Shown here one piece after another: positions 38,659 through 52,610 of a DNA stretch of 64,000 nucleotides. The DNA lies in contig JAGYJW010000008.1 in assembly GCA_018401435.1 (NCBI GenBank), forward strand, positions 142,350-206,349. The letters are read 5' to 3'. How positions within the stretch are numbered: position 1 is the first letter of the stretch; the number at the start of each line of letters is the position of its first letter. Position numbers and translations under genes: made by a program. The stretch comes from Deltaproteobacteria bacterium. GTDB lineage: Bacteria; Myxococcota_A; UBA796; UBA2385. Below the pieces are notes generated by a model, which was not told where the DNA came from, made no database searches, and saw nothing but the letters and a program-made list of their open reading frames with translations.

Positions 38659-40686
38659 ATGCCCGGCCCTGACGCCCTCCGCCCCCTGCTGCTGCTCGCG
38701 ACCCTCGCGGTGGCCTGCGCGGGGCACCGGGCCAGCAGCACCGGTCCGACAGGCCCGCGCCACGCCGACCTGCCACTGTGGCGCCCGGGCCCAGAGGGCG
38801 AACGCATCTTCGTCGAGGCCGACCTGGGCGACGGCCAGCCCCGGCTCTTCCTGGTGGACACCGGCGCCAGCCTGTCGGTGCTCAGCGCGGCAGCCTCGGC
38901 CGATCTGGGGCTGGTCCCGGTCGAGCGCCCCGGCCAGGTCATCGGCCTGGGCGGGGCCTCACGCTGGCGCAGCGCCATCGTTGAAAATGTGCGCCTGGGG
39001 CCTTTTTCGGTGCCTGATGTCGCCTTTGCCGTGGGGGTGGATGGCGTGCCCGATCGCCTGGGCGGCGTCACCATTCACGGGGTCATCGGCAACGACGTCT
39101 GGCAGCACTTCACCCTCATCGTGGACTACCCCGCCAACCGGATGAGCCTGTGGCGGCCCGACGACGCGCCGGTGCCCACCCACGCGGTGCCCCTGCACTT
39201 CAATGGCGAGCACATCCGCGTCGAGGCCATCTTGGACGCCCGGGGCCGGGGCAGCGAGGTCGACATCCGACAGCCCTTGTGGCTGGAGGTGGACACCGGC
39301 GCCGGCGAGCTGCTGGTGGCGGGCGCGGTGCACGGCCCCCTCGCCCAGGTCTCCACCGAAGGCGAGGAGCCCATCTTCGGGGTGGGCGGCGGCGACGACC
39401 TGCCCGCCAGCAACTTCTTGCAGCGCACCCGCCGCATCGCCGTGCACCGGGTCGAGGTGGGCGGCGCCACCATCGAAGAGGCGCTGACCGCGCGCTGGAT
39501 CAACTTCGACACCGAGATGCCCCAGGTGGGACCGCCGGGGCTGCCCGGCCTGCTGGGCCACAAGGTGCTCGATGGGCACCGGGTCTTCATCGACTACCAG
39601 GGCCGCCGATTCGCCTTGTTGCCCTCCGAGGGGCCTCCGCAGCCCCGCGATATGGCCGAGTGGGCCCTCACCCGGGTCAAGCGCGGCAAGGACCCCGAGG
39701 ACCAGCGCACCCGCGCCTTGCTGCAGGCGGGTCTGGGCCGCCTGGACGACGCCCGCGCCACCCTGGCCCGGCGCCTGCGCGAGGATCCCGGCGACGCAGA
39801 AGCCCGGGTGCTGCTGGCCCGGGTGCAGCGGGTGGACGGGGACCTGGCGGCCTCGGAGGCCACCCTCTCGGCCCTGTCGGTGGCGGATCTGGTCGAGCAC
39901 GGCGAGATCGTCGCTGCGGTGAACGGCCGTTGGCTGGCGGGCCATGCCGCGGACGCCCTCAGCCTGGCCCAAGAGGCCGCCGGCACCCAGCCCGACGCCT
40001 CCCTGGCCTGGGTGGCGCTGTCGGATGCCTGCCGGTCGGTGGGCGACGTGCAGGGGGCGCGGCGGGCCCTGGCAGAGGCCAATCGACTGGACGAGAATCC
40101 AGACGGGCACCTTCTTCGCAGGGTCTGGCTGGCCAGCGCCGAGGGCGATCTCTATGGGGCCATCACCCACGCCCGGCGGCTGATGGAGCTCTACCCCAGC
40201 AGCAGCCTGGCCCCGTGGTTCTACGCGCGGCAGCCCTTGGACGCCGATGGCCGCCACCTGCTCGCCGACGACCTGCGCCGCGCCCGCGCGCGTCTGCACC
40301 CCGATGATGGGCCCCTGGACTTCTTTGCCGGTGCCTGGCGCTTTGCCGGAGAGCCCGCCGAGGCCGAGGCCGTGGGCCGGGTGGGCCGGCAACGCGACTG
40401 CCCCCGCAGCCCCGACGACTTGGGCCGCGACAACTGCGAGGCCTGGTACCGGGCTCTCGCCGGGGTCGAGCTGGATCACGCTCGCGCCCTCATCGACAGC
40501 GCGGTGGCCGCAGCACCCGATCGCACCGACTTTGTGGACACCCGCGCCATGGTGCTGGAGGCCCAGGGCGATCTGGCGGGGGCCCGGGACGCCGCCTGGC
40601 GGGCCGCCCAGCTCGAACCGGACAACCTCTACTTCCTGTGGCAGGCTGCTCGCCTGGACGCCGCGCTGCGTGGCAACGGCACCTGA
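38659..40686 (+). CDS. lipoprotein with two retropepsin-like aspartyl-protease domains and TPR repeats
   Basis: A 675-residue protein. Start 38659 has GGAG upstream. The lipobox is in AVACAG. An aspartyl-protease-like domain carries LVDTGASLSVLS (about residues 70-82), a flap-like GLGG segment and IHGVIGNDV. A second DTGAG (LEVDTGAGELLVAG) follows about 130 residues on. The C-terminal half (about 340-675) has TPR-like helices (ALAEANRLDENPDG, YPSSSLAPWFYA). Retropepsin-like bacterial proteins usually dimerise with one DTG each; two in one chain could form an internal pair. The downstream nuclease gene starts 23 bases later. Confidence 0.82.
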   Translation: MPGPDALRPLLLLATLAVACAGHRASSTGPTGPRHADLPLWRPGPEGERIFVEADLGDGQPRLFLVDTGASLSVLSAAASADLGLVPVERPGQVIGLGGASRWRSAIVENVRLGPFSVPDVAFAVGVDGVPDRLGGVTIHGVIGNDVWQHFTLIVDYPANRMSLWRPDDAPVPTHAVPLHFNGEHIRVEAILDARGRGSEVDIRQPLWLEVDTGAGELLVAGAVHGPLAQVSTEGEEPIFGVGGGDDLPASNFLQRTRRIAVHRVEVGGATIEEALTARWINFDTEMPQVGPPGLPGLLGHKVLDGHRVFIDYQGRRFALLPSEGPPQPRDMAEWALTRVKRGKDPEDQRTRALLQAGLGRLDDARATLARRLREDPGDAEARVLLARVQRVDGDLAASEATLSALSVADLVEHGEIVAAVNGRWLAGHAADALSLAQEAAGTQPDASLAWVALSDACRSVGDVQGARRALAEANRLDENPDGHLLRRVWLASAEGDLYGAITHARRLMELYPSSSLAPWFYARQPLDADGRHLLADDLRRARARLHPDDGPLDFFAGAWRFAGEPAEAEAVGRVGRQRDCPRSPDDLGRDNCEAWYRALAGVELDHARALIDSAVAAAPDRTDFVDTRAMVLEAQGDLAGARDAAWRAAQLEPDNLYFLWQAARLDAALRGNGT

Positions 40687-40709
40687 ACCTCCTCGCCCCG
40701 ATCGCCCCC

Positions 40710-41552
40710 ATGCTCTTGCTCTGCTTCGCCCTCTTCTTCGGTCCCCTCGCCCAGGCCGCGGACGGTCCAGCGCCCGCCGCCGACGCCGCCCCCGAGGTCG
40801 TGCCCCGGTCCGCGCGGGTGGTGGCGGTCTATGACGGCGACACCGTCACCCTGGACACCGGCGATCGGGTTCGCCTGCGCTGGGTCAACACCCCCGAGCT
40901 CAAGCCGGCAGAGGCCTTCGGTGTCGAGGCCCGCGAGCTGGCCGCCCGGCTCCTGCTCAACCAACGGGTGATCCTGGACTACGGGCCGGTCGTGCGGGAT
41001 GGCTATGGCCGCCTGATCGCGGGCATCAGCACGGAAGACGGCACCCGGCTGTCCATGAAGCTGTTGGAGGCCGGCTATGGCCACCTCTTCGTGATCCCGC
41101 CCGTCGGCGACTTCGACATGGCCCCGCTGGTGGCCGCCGAAGAGGCGGCCCGCGCCGCGGGCAAGGGCATCTGGTCCGATGACCGCTACAAGGGCGCCCT
41201 GCACATCACCAGCTTCCACGCCAACGCCCGCGGCGACGATCGCGAGAATGTGCATGGGGAATATGCCCGGGTCTGCAATGTGAGCGGCCGCACCCTCAAC
41301 CTGGATGGCTACCGGGTGACCGACATCACGGGCAACAGCTGGCGCATGCCCGCCATGGATCTGCCCCCCGGCTACACGGTCAAGATCACGAGCGGCAAGG
41401 GTCAGGACCAGTCCGACCTGGAGCAGCAGCTCGAGATCTTCCTGCAGAGCGACGGCCCGGTCTGGAACAATACCAAGGACCGGATCACGATCTACGACCC
41501 CAGCGGCAAGGTGCTGGACACCCGCCTGCACGAGCCCAAGTCCCGCCAATAG
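40710..41552 (+). CDS. secreted thermonuclease-like protein with lamin-tail-like domain
   Basis: A 280-residue exported protein with signal peptide MLLLCFALFFGPLAQA. The SNase domain shows VVAVYDGDTVTLDTGDRVRLRWVNTPEL (given as key residues: Asp in YDGDT, Arg in RLRW), VRDGYGRLIA and an AGYGHLF segment: the Ca site and catalytic Arg/Glu places are recognisable. The C-terminal region (about 175-275) is like the lamin-tail domain (NVSGRTLNLDGYRVTD, LPPGYTVKI), often fused to nucleases. It would degrade DNA or RNA outside the cytoplasm. Start 40710 is the Met before the signal helix. Confidence 0.88.
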   Translation: MLLLCFALFFGPLAQAADGPAPAADAAPEVVPRSARVVAVYDGDTVTLDTGDRVRLRWVNTPELKPAEAFGVEARELAARLLLNQRVILDYGPVVRDGYGRLIAGISTEDGTRLSMKLLEAGYGHLFVIPPVGDFDMAPLVAAEEAARAAGKGIWSDDRYKGALHITSFHANARGDDRENVHGEYARVCNVSGRTLNLDGYRVTDITGNSWRMPAMDLPPGYTVKITSGKGQDQSDLEQQLEIFLQSDGPVWNNTKDRITIYDPSGKVLDTRLHEPKSRQ

Positions 41553-41588
41553 CCCAGCGCGCGGTCGAATCGGGATAAGGCGGAGGCC

Positions 41589-43314
<1,726 letters not shown>

Positions 43315-43344
43315 AGGGGGCGGCGGGGCGGCTGAGCCCAGCGC

Positions 43345-43920
43345 TCAGCCGTCCAGCAGCTCCTGCACGGTGCGCATGAGGGGGCGCAGGCTGCGGTGGG
43401 TGACCGCCGCGACCGCGTCGTCCAGCGTGAACCAGCGCACCGCCAGGATCCCCTCGCGGGTGGAGGGCGAGAAGCCCTCGTAGCGCTTGGGCGCCCGCAT
43501 CAGGTACATGTGCAGGGTCTTGAGGCGCGGCGACCCGTCGGGGGTCTGAAAGCCGTAGCGCACGAAGCCGAGGTCCTCGAAGGGCTCCAGCTCCATCTCC
43601 TTGCCCATCTCCTCCTGGACCTCGCGGACAGCGGCGGCCACGGGGCTCTCGCCGGCTTCGAGCTTGCCCTTGGCCACCTCCCAGGTCACGCCGCTGCGGC
43701 GCTGCACCTGGATCAGGGCCAGCTCGGGCCCCCGCGGCCCGTCAAAGATGGGGATGCCGCCGGCCGAGACCTGCTCGGCGAAGCCCTCGCGCAGGTTGAG
43801 CACATGGCGGACCGGCACCGAGGTGCACTGCCAGAGCCCCTGGGCGTTGCGTTCAAAGCGGCAGCCATCGCGGCGGGCGCGGGAGGCGTCCACATAGAGC
43901 ACGACCGGGTCGTCGTTCTG
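43345..43920 (-). pseudogene. KptA-NUDIX fusion, 5' end lost
   Basis: The surviving frame (192 codons) ends at 43345. Its upstream part reads PVVLYVDASRARRDGCRF, GLWQCTSVP: the C-terminal signature of KptA/Tpt1 RNA 2'-phosphotransferase (removes a splice-junction 2'-phosphate or ADP-ribosylates). The rest is a NUDIX hydrolase with a perfect box GKLEAGESPVAAAVREVQEEMG (G-x5-E-x7-REVQEEMG). The KptA N-terminus stops exactly at 43920, where IS21-type sequence begins on the other strand. No start codon remains near. The NUDIX half might still be made from an internal start. Function as an intact fusion is lost. Confidence 0.78.
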
Positions 43921-44505
43921 CCGGTGGGCAAGACCCCCTACGTCCGTTTCGACGGCAACGACTACTCGGTGCCCCACACCCAGGTGCGCCGCGAGCTCCT
44001 TGTGTTGGCCACCCAGGACCGCGTGCGCCTCCTCGATGGCAACGACCTGGTCGCTGCCCACGCCCGGTCCTGGGATCGCGGCCAGCAGGTCGAAGACCCC
44101 GGCCACGTGGCCGAGCTGGTGGCCCGCAAGCGGGCCGCAGCGCGTGCCCGGGCAACCGACCGCCTCCTCCACGCTGTCCCCGAGAGCCAGCACCTGCTGC
44201 ACCGTGTCGCCGAGCGCGGGGGCAGCCTCGGCGGCACCGTCTCGGGCCTCGTGCGCCTCCTCGATGCCCATGGCGCTGCCGCCGTCCAGGCCGCCCTTCG
44301 CGAGGCCCTGGAGCGCGACGCGCCCCACCTGCACGCCGTCCGCCAGGTCCTCGACCGCGTCCGCCAGCAGCGCGACCAGCCGCCCGCACTGCCCGTGCCC
44401 CTGCCCGACGATCCGCGCGTCCGCGGCCTCGTCGTGACCCCCCACGCCTTGTCCACCTACGACCACCTCACCAGCGAGAACACCGATGAACACCAAGAAG
44501 ACTGA
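43918..44505 (+). pseudogene. istA: IstA transposase C-terminal fragment
   Basis: Homology begins LPVGKTPYVRFDGNDYSVPH, the beta-barrel region after the DDE core of IstA, and continues through RSWDRGQQVEDP and a typical helical tail. The catalytic DDE core and DNA-binding N-terminus are absent, so no transposase activity is expected. The stop at 44505 overlaps istB. Confidence 0.85.
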
Positions 44506-45136
44506 GGATCTGCGCGCCCGCGCCACCGCCCTGGGCCTGCACGGCCTCGCCGCTCGTTGGGACGAGCTCTCCGACACCGAGTGGGCAGCCAAAGCCATCG
44601 GCATCGAGGAGCAAGAGCGCCAGCGCCGCAGCCTCGAACGCCGGGTCAAGCGGGCCCGTCTCGGCGCATTCAAACCCATGGCCGACTTCGACTGGGGCTG
44701 GCCCACCAAGATCGACCGGGAGCTGGTCGACGAGCTGTTCACCCTGCAGTTCATCGCCGAGGCCGCCAATGTCGTCCTGGTGGGACCCAACGGCGTCGGC
44801 AAGTCCATGATCGCCCGAAACCTCGCCCACGCAGCCCTCATGGCCGGCCACACCGTGCACTTCACCTCCGCCAGCGAGATGCTGAATCGCCTCGCCGCCC
44901 AGGACTCGATGACCGCCCTGGAGCGCCACATCCGCCGTCTCTGCAAGCCGAACCTGCTGGTCATCGACGAGGTCGGCTACCTGTCCTACGGAAACCGCCA
45001 CGCCGACCTCCTCTTCGAGGTCGTCACCCGCAGACACCTCCTGCGACCCGTCGTCCTCACCACCAACAAGCCCTTTGCCGAGTGGGCCGAGGTCTTCCCC
45101 AACGCCACCTGTGTCGTCACCCTCGTCGACCGCCTG
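43918..45136 (+). mobile_element. IS21-family remnant
   Basis: About 1.2 kb holding the C-terminal third of IstA followed by nearly all of IstB. Both termini are missing; no terminal inverted repeats or target duplication are visible. The overlap of istA stop and istB start (44486-44505) is as in IS21 elements. On the left it abuts the truncated KptA-NUDIX gene, on the right a truncated minus-strand gene, so it marks a deletion or rearrangement point, or an assembly junction. Confidence 0.85.
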
Positions 45137-45283
45137 AGCCCATCCCGGGCCTCAGGCTGTTTCGCGGCACATCTGCGAATGCGCGGGTGCAGGGTGCCCG
45201 CCGGCCCCGCGGTCGATGGTGAACCGGTGCCCGCGCCATCGTGGAGCAGACCGACAGGGGCGCCGCGCGGGGCCGCACATTGA
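44486..45283 (+). pseudogene. istB: IstB helper ATPase, 3' truncated
   Basis: The AAA+ helper of IS21. Walker A is GPNGVGKS (100-107), Walker B LLVIDEVG (157-164), and the sensor segment VVLTTNKPFAEW is present. Family similarity stops after VVTLVDRL (codon 217, base 45136), where about 30 residues of the normal C-terminus are replaced by unrelated Arg/Pro/Ser sequence running to 45283. Probably inactive. Confidence 0.85.
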
Positions 45284-45478
45284 GCGCTGCGCGCGGCCGA
45301 TGCCGCAGCTGGCCAGCACCGCGCTGTGGACCAGCGCGGGGCCCTCCACCGCCGTGATGTCCAGGGGGTCGCCGACAATTTCGAGATCCAGGCGCTGACC
45401 GAAGCTGCGGGCCCGGGAGAGCAGGAGGATGCCGGCGGTGAGGGCGGCGGGGCTATTGCCCTGGAGGGAGACGGTCAC
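45152..45478 (-). pseudogene. N-terminal fragment of an unknown protein
   Basis: An open frame from GTG 45478. The first 60 residues look like a real alpha/beta fold (TVSLQGNSPAALTAGILLLS, DLEIVGDPLDI, GPALVHSAVLASCG). Past about 45300 the sequence becomes Arg/Pro/Cys-rich, and it ends at 45152 next to the IS21 remnant. I take it as the 5' part of a gene whose 3' end was lost at the same event. The family is not recognised. Confidence 0.4.
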
Positions 45479-45518
45479 GGGGGCTTCCTGGGGCGCGCAG
45501 GGCAGCAGCCTCTATCGT

Positions 45519-46440
45519 TCAGGCGCGCGGCCCGCCGCGCGGGCTGGGATCACGGGCCTCGGGCCGGCGAGACATGAGGTGCAGCAGCACGGCCGGGCCC
45601 CACAGCCAGGTCCCATGGGCCAGCAAGGCGACCCAGACCAGGTCCCCTCCCCAGACGGCGGCCACCACCCCCACCAGCAGCGCCCAGACCCCCAGCAGCA
45701 GCAGGCCCAGGCGGCGGGTGGGCAAGGGCGCGAGCCAGGCCTCGGACAGGGCCCCGGCCTCTTCGGGGCGGGCCCGGCCCTCGCGCCAGCGCTGAAGGCC
45801 AGGCTGAGGGTGAGCAGGCGCACGCCCGCCACCGCAAAGAGGCCCGCCGCCGCCGGAGCAACAGGGCCAGGGTGCGCCAGGGCACCTGCTCGCCGGCGAT
45901 CACCAGGCTGATCCAGGGGGCGAGGAAGGCGATGACGGCGAAGGGTCCGGCCACGCCGCCAAAGGCCGCCAGGGCCCACATCTGCGGCCGGCTGCGGGGC
46001 TGCTGGCCCAGGCGGGTGGGCCCGTGGTAGCGCACCGGCGTCTCGGCCTCGGAGCGGGTGAGCTCGACCCGTTCTGCGGCGAAGCTCACCACCGTGAGCC
46101 CCCCGGCCTTGGCGCCTTCGGGGATCCAAGGCTCCAGCATATTGCGATCGACGTGGGTATTCAGCGGCGGCCCGGCGCAGGCTCGCCCGGTCAGGCGCAG
46201 GCTGTATCGACCCTCGGGGTGCCGGGCCTGCACCGCCACCACCACGCTGGACAGCAGGGCGGCGTCCAGGGGTGAGTCGATGGGAATGAAGAGCTGGAGG
46301 ATGTCTTCGAAGGGGGCGACCCCTGCCCTGCCATGGACCTGGCGCTCCCCCTCCCCCACCACGACCTCGACCGGGCCATGAAAGGACAGGACCTGGACCA
46401 CATCGGGTGGGAGGTTGTTGTGGGGTGCCCGCGCGGGCAC
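45519..46440 (-). CDS. membrane protein downstream of ileS (two frameshifts)
   Basis: The intact first 190 codons (GTG 46440, directly after the ileS TAG) give a soluble beta-rich domain (VVQVLSFHGPVEVVVG ... RYHGPTRLGQQPRSRPQ) then a membrane helix. Thereafter coherent sequence continues only by changing frame near 45855 (into AGLFAVAGVRLLTLSLAF) and near 45795 (into EEAGALSEAWLAPLPTRR), ending with two helices and the stop at 45519. The shifts lie in GGC/GCG runs. The joined protein has about four membrane helices and no recognised family. Confidence 0.6.
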
Positions 46441-49899
<3,459 letters not shown>

Positions 49900-49975
49900 G
49901 GGGCCTCCAGGCAGCAGAAAACAGGTGCCCTCCTATTCGTGGAGGGGGGCAGGTACAAGCCGGGCCGCGGGCCGG

Positions 49976-50527
49976 TCAGTGAACCAGGTCGAGGCCCCGC
50001 TGGGATTCGGGGCGGTGCAGGTTCAAACGCAGGTTTTCGCGGCGGGCCAAGGAGAACCAGCCGCCGACGCCATTGGGCCGGGGCGAGCCATCCACGGCGC
50101 GCTGGATGACGGGGGCGTCGGCGAGGGGGCGGCGATCGTCGGCCACCGGCAGCCAGGCGCTCCACCAGCGGTTGTCGGGCCACTCCAGGAAGACGACGAC
50201 GGCGCGCTGCCTTCCGATGATCTCGGGACCCCGGCGCCGCTGCAGGGTCATCGCTCCGGCCAGGGCGCAGCAGCGCACGCCGGGCTGGGATGCCAGGGCC
50301 GCCAACATGCGCTCGCGGTCGGGGGCCGGGGCCTGCAACACATCGACAATGTCCACCTGGTCCACCTGCTCGTCGCGAAGCAGCAGCAAGGCCGGCCGGG
50401 GCACGCCCTGGATCAGGGCCTGGGTCACCCGGCCCATCAAGGCGTCCCCCAGCGCCTCGTCATCCACGGGCAGCAGCTCCGGGTCCCGGGGGCCGGCGAC
50501 GAAGCGGAGGTTGAACTGCGGGGGCAC
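49976..50527 (-). CDS. hypothetical protein
   Basis: 183 residues from GTG 50527; the frame is open further upstream but into the coding sequence of the methyltransferase on another frame. Sequence is soluble alpha/beta (PQFNLRFVAGPRDPELLP, RPALLLLRDEQVDQVDIVDVL, AVVVFLEWPDNRWWSAWLPV). No family or motif recognised. It sits 55 bases after the methyltransferase and 76 before ileS, all on the minus strand. Confidence 0.55.
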   Translation of the reverse strand: MPPQFNLRFVAGPRDPELLPVDDEALGDALMGRVTQALIQGVPRPALLLLRDEQVDQVDIVDVLQAPAPDRERMLAALASQPGVRCCALAGAMTLQRRRGPEIIGRQRAVVVFLEWPDNRWWSAWLPVADDRRPLADAPVIQRAVDGSPRPNGVGGWFSLARRENLRLNLHRPESQRGLDLVH

Positions 50528-50582
50528 GGTGGATCCGATGCGGGGAGAGGCTTGGGTAAACCCCTCCGCGCGCTTGGCAAGG

Positions 50583-51311
50583 TCAGCGGTCGCGGACCGG
50601 GCTGGGGTTGGGCCGGAGGACCACGCCCAGCCGCGCATACCAGGCGCCTGCCTCGGGGCAGGCCGACAGGTCGTCGCCCAAGGGCACGGCCCGATCCTCC
50701 AACCACTCCCCTGCCCCGGCGCGGCCCTCCAGCAGCACCAGCCGCTGGCCCAGAAAGCAGCGGCGGATGGGCGGTCTTCCAGCGGCGCGCAGGGCGGCCT
50801 CCCCCTCCCCTGCACGGCCGGCGGGCAGCACCAGGCACAAGCGGGCGCCGAGGCGCGCCATCGCCGCGACAATCTCGACCAGATCCCCATTCAGCTCGTG
50901 TCGGGCTGCCGCCTTGAGCGGGTCTGCGGGCAGGTGACCCCGCCCGGCGGGCCAATAGGGCGGGTTGCACAGGACCAGGTCCACGGCGGGGGCGGCATAG
51001 CGCCGGATGTCGGCCTGCTCGAAGCGCACAGGCAGCCCGCTGTCGCCCGCGGAGCGCCGGGCGAGGGCGATCCACTCGGGCGACACGTCTACCCCCGTCA
51101 CCCTGGGCACACCGGCATGGGCCAGCAGCAGGGCCACCACGCCGCTGCCGGTGCCCACGTCCAAGGCGGTGGTGGGCATGCCCCCCTCCAGGGCCCAGCC
51201 CGCCAGGCAGAAGGGGTCCAAGGCGTAGCGGAAACCCCGGCGAGGCTGCCAGATCACCAGCCCTGGTGCGGGCACCTCGCGGCTGAAGGCCTCGGCCGGG
51301 TGCGGGCTCAC
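50583..51311 (-). CDS. TrmN6-like N6-adenine methyltransferase
   Basis: A 242-residue class I SAM-dependent methyltransferase. Motif I is ALDVGTGSGVVALLLA, the acidic loop GVDVSPEWIALAR, motif IV NPPYW, the catalytic tetrapeptide for N6-adenine (or N5-Gln) methylation. The N-terminal QPRRGFRYALDPFCLA resembles tRNA1(Val) A37 methyltransferase (YfiC/TrmN6). Start GTG 51311 overlaps the purD stop (GTGA), so it is translated with purD. Confidence 0.85.
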   Translation of the reverse strand: MSPHPAEAFSREVPAPGLVIWQPRRGFRYALDPFCLAGWALEGGMPTTALDVGTGSGVVALLLAHAGVPRVTGVDVSPEWIALARRSAGDSGLPVRFEQADIRRYAAPAVDLVLCNPPYWPAGRGHLPADPLKAAARHELNGDLVEIVAAMARLGARLCLVLPAGRAGEGEAALRAAGRPPIRRCFLGQRLVLLEGRAGAGEWLEDRAVPLGDDLSACPEAGAWYARLGVVLRPNPSPVRDR

Positions 51312-52552
51312 CCGTGGCTGCCGTCGGCCCCACCGATGTCGCGGCGCCAGTCGGCTCCGTCGAATCGGATGCCCGCCACCAGCCCATAGGCCGCGGCCCT
51401 GGCAGCGGAGAGATCGGCGCCATGCGCGGTCACGCCCAGCACCCGCCCGCCGTCCACCCGCAGGGTCGGCCCGTCTTGCCGGCAGCCGGCGCAGAAGACG
51501 GCGGCGTCGGCGCGGGGGGCCGGGAGGCCGGTGATGGCGGCGCCCCGGCTGGGTGCATCGGGGTAGCCCTCGGCCACCATGACCACGCAGCAGGCGGCGC
51601 CCTCGCGCCAGCGCAAGGGCCGGTCGGGCAGCTGCCCGGCCGCCGCGGAAACAAGCAGCGGGAGCAGATCCTCGTCCAGCATCATCATCAGCGGCTGGCA
51701 CTCTGGATCGCCAAAGCGGGCGTTGAATTCCAGCACCTTGGGGCCGTCGGGGCTGAGCATCAGGCCGGCATAGAGCACGCCCTGAAAAGGTGCCCCCTCT
51801 GCGGCCATGCCGTCCACCACCCGCTGAAGCACGTCGCGGCGCACGGTCTCCAGCAGGTCCGGGCTCAGCCCGGGGGCGGGGCAGATGGCGCCCATTCCAC
51901 CGGTATTGGGCCCCTGGTCGGCGTCGTAGCGCCGCTTGTGGTCGCGGGCCGACAACAGGGGCAGCGCGCGCTTGCCATCGCAGAGGGCCAGGATGGAGAC
52001 CTCGGGGCCGCTCAGCCGCTCCTCGATCAGCACCTGTCGGCCCGCGTCCCCAAAGCGCCCGTCGAAGACCTCGCGCACAGCCTGCCGGGCCTGGTCTGCG
52101 TTGTCGGCGACCACCACCCCCTTGCCCGCCGCCAGGCCATCGGCCTTGACCACGCAAGGGCCGGTGATGGCGGCCAGGGCAGGCTCCAGCCGGTCGTGTA
52201 GCGACCAGGCAGCGGTGGGGATGCCGTGGCGGTCCATGAAGGCCTTGGCGAAGCCCTTGCTGGCCTCCAGGCGCGCCGCCGCCGCGGTGGGACCAAAGGC
52301 CGGGATGCCGCGGGCGGTCAAGGCGTCCACCAGGCCCGCCGCGAGGGGGCCTTCCGGGCCGATGACCACCAGGTCCACGCCCGCCTCGGCGGCAAAAGCC
52401 ACGGGATCCGCCGCCGCTTGGGCCAAAAAGGCGCCGGCCGGCAAGCCGGGGTTGGCGACGGTGCAGGATAGCCGCGTGAGCAGCGGGCTCTGCAGCAGCT
52501 TCCAGGCCAGGGCGTGCTCGCGGCCGCCGCCGCCGACCAACAGGATGTGCAT
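51308..52552 (-). CDS. purD: phosphoribosylamine--glycine ligase
   Basis: A 414-residue ATP-grasp enzyme, step two of purine synthesis (glycinamide ribonucleotide). Seen: LLVGGGGREHALAW, VVKADGLAAGKGVVVA, GPNTGGMGA and LEFNARFGDPECQ, all conserved GARS blocks. Length is typical. The stop overlaps the methyltransferase start. The TPR gene and purH lie upstream on the same strand, so purine genes are grouped but not contiguous. Confidence 0.96.
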   Translation of the reverse strand: MHILLVGGGGREHALAWKLLQSPLLTRLSCTVANPGLPAGAFLAQAAADPVAFAAEAGVDLVVIGPEGPLAAGLVDALTARGIPAFGPTAAAARLEASKGFAKAFMDRHGIPTAAWSLHDRLEPALAAITGPCVVKADGLAAGKGVVVADNADQARQAVREVFDGRFGDAGRQVLIEERLSGPEVSILALCDGKRALPLLSARDHKRRYDADQGPNTGGMGAICPAPGLSPDLLETVRRDVLQRVVDGMAAEGAPFQGVLYAGLMLSPDGPKVLEFNARFGDPECQPLMMMLDEDLLPLLVSAAAGQLPDRPLRWREGAACCVVMVAEGYPDAPSRGAAITGLPAPRADAAVFCAGCRQDGPTLRVDGGRVLGVTAHGADLSAARAAAYGLVAGIRFDGADWRRDIGGADGSHG

Positions 52553-52610
52553 GGCTGCTCCCGGGAGGCGTCGGGCTATCGGTCAGCTCGGGCGCCGGCA
52601 AGGCGGGGCC

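Noticed and set aside
43918..45136. Intact IS21 element
   Set aside because: No terminal repeats, IstA lacks its catalytic core and IstB its C-terminus.
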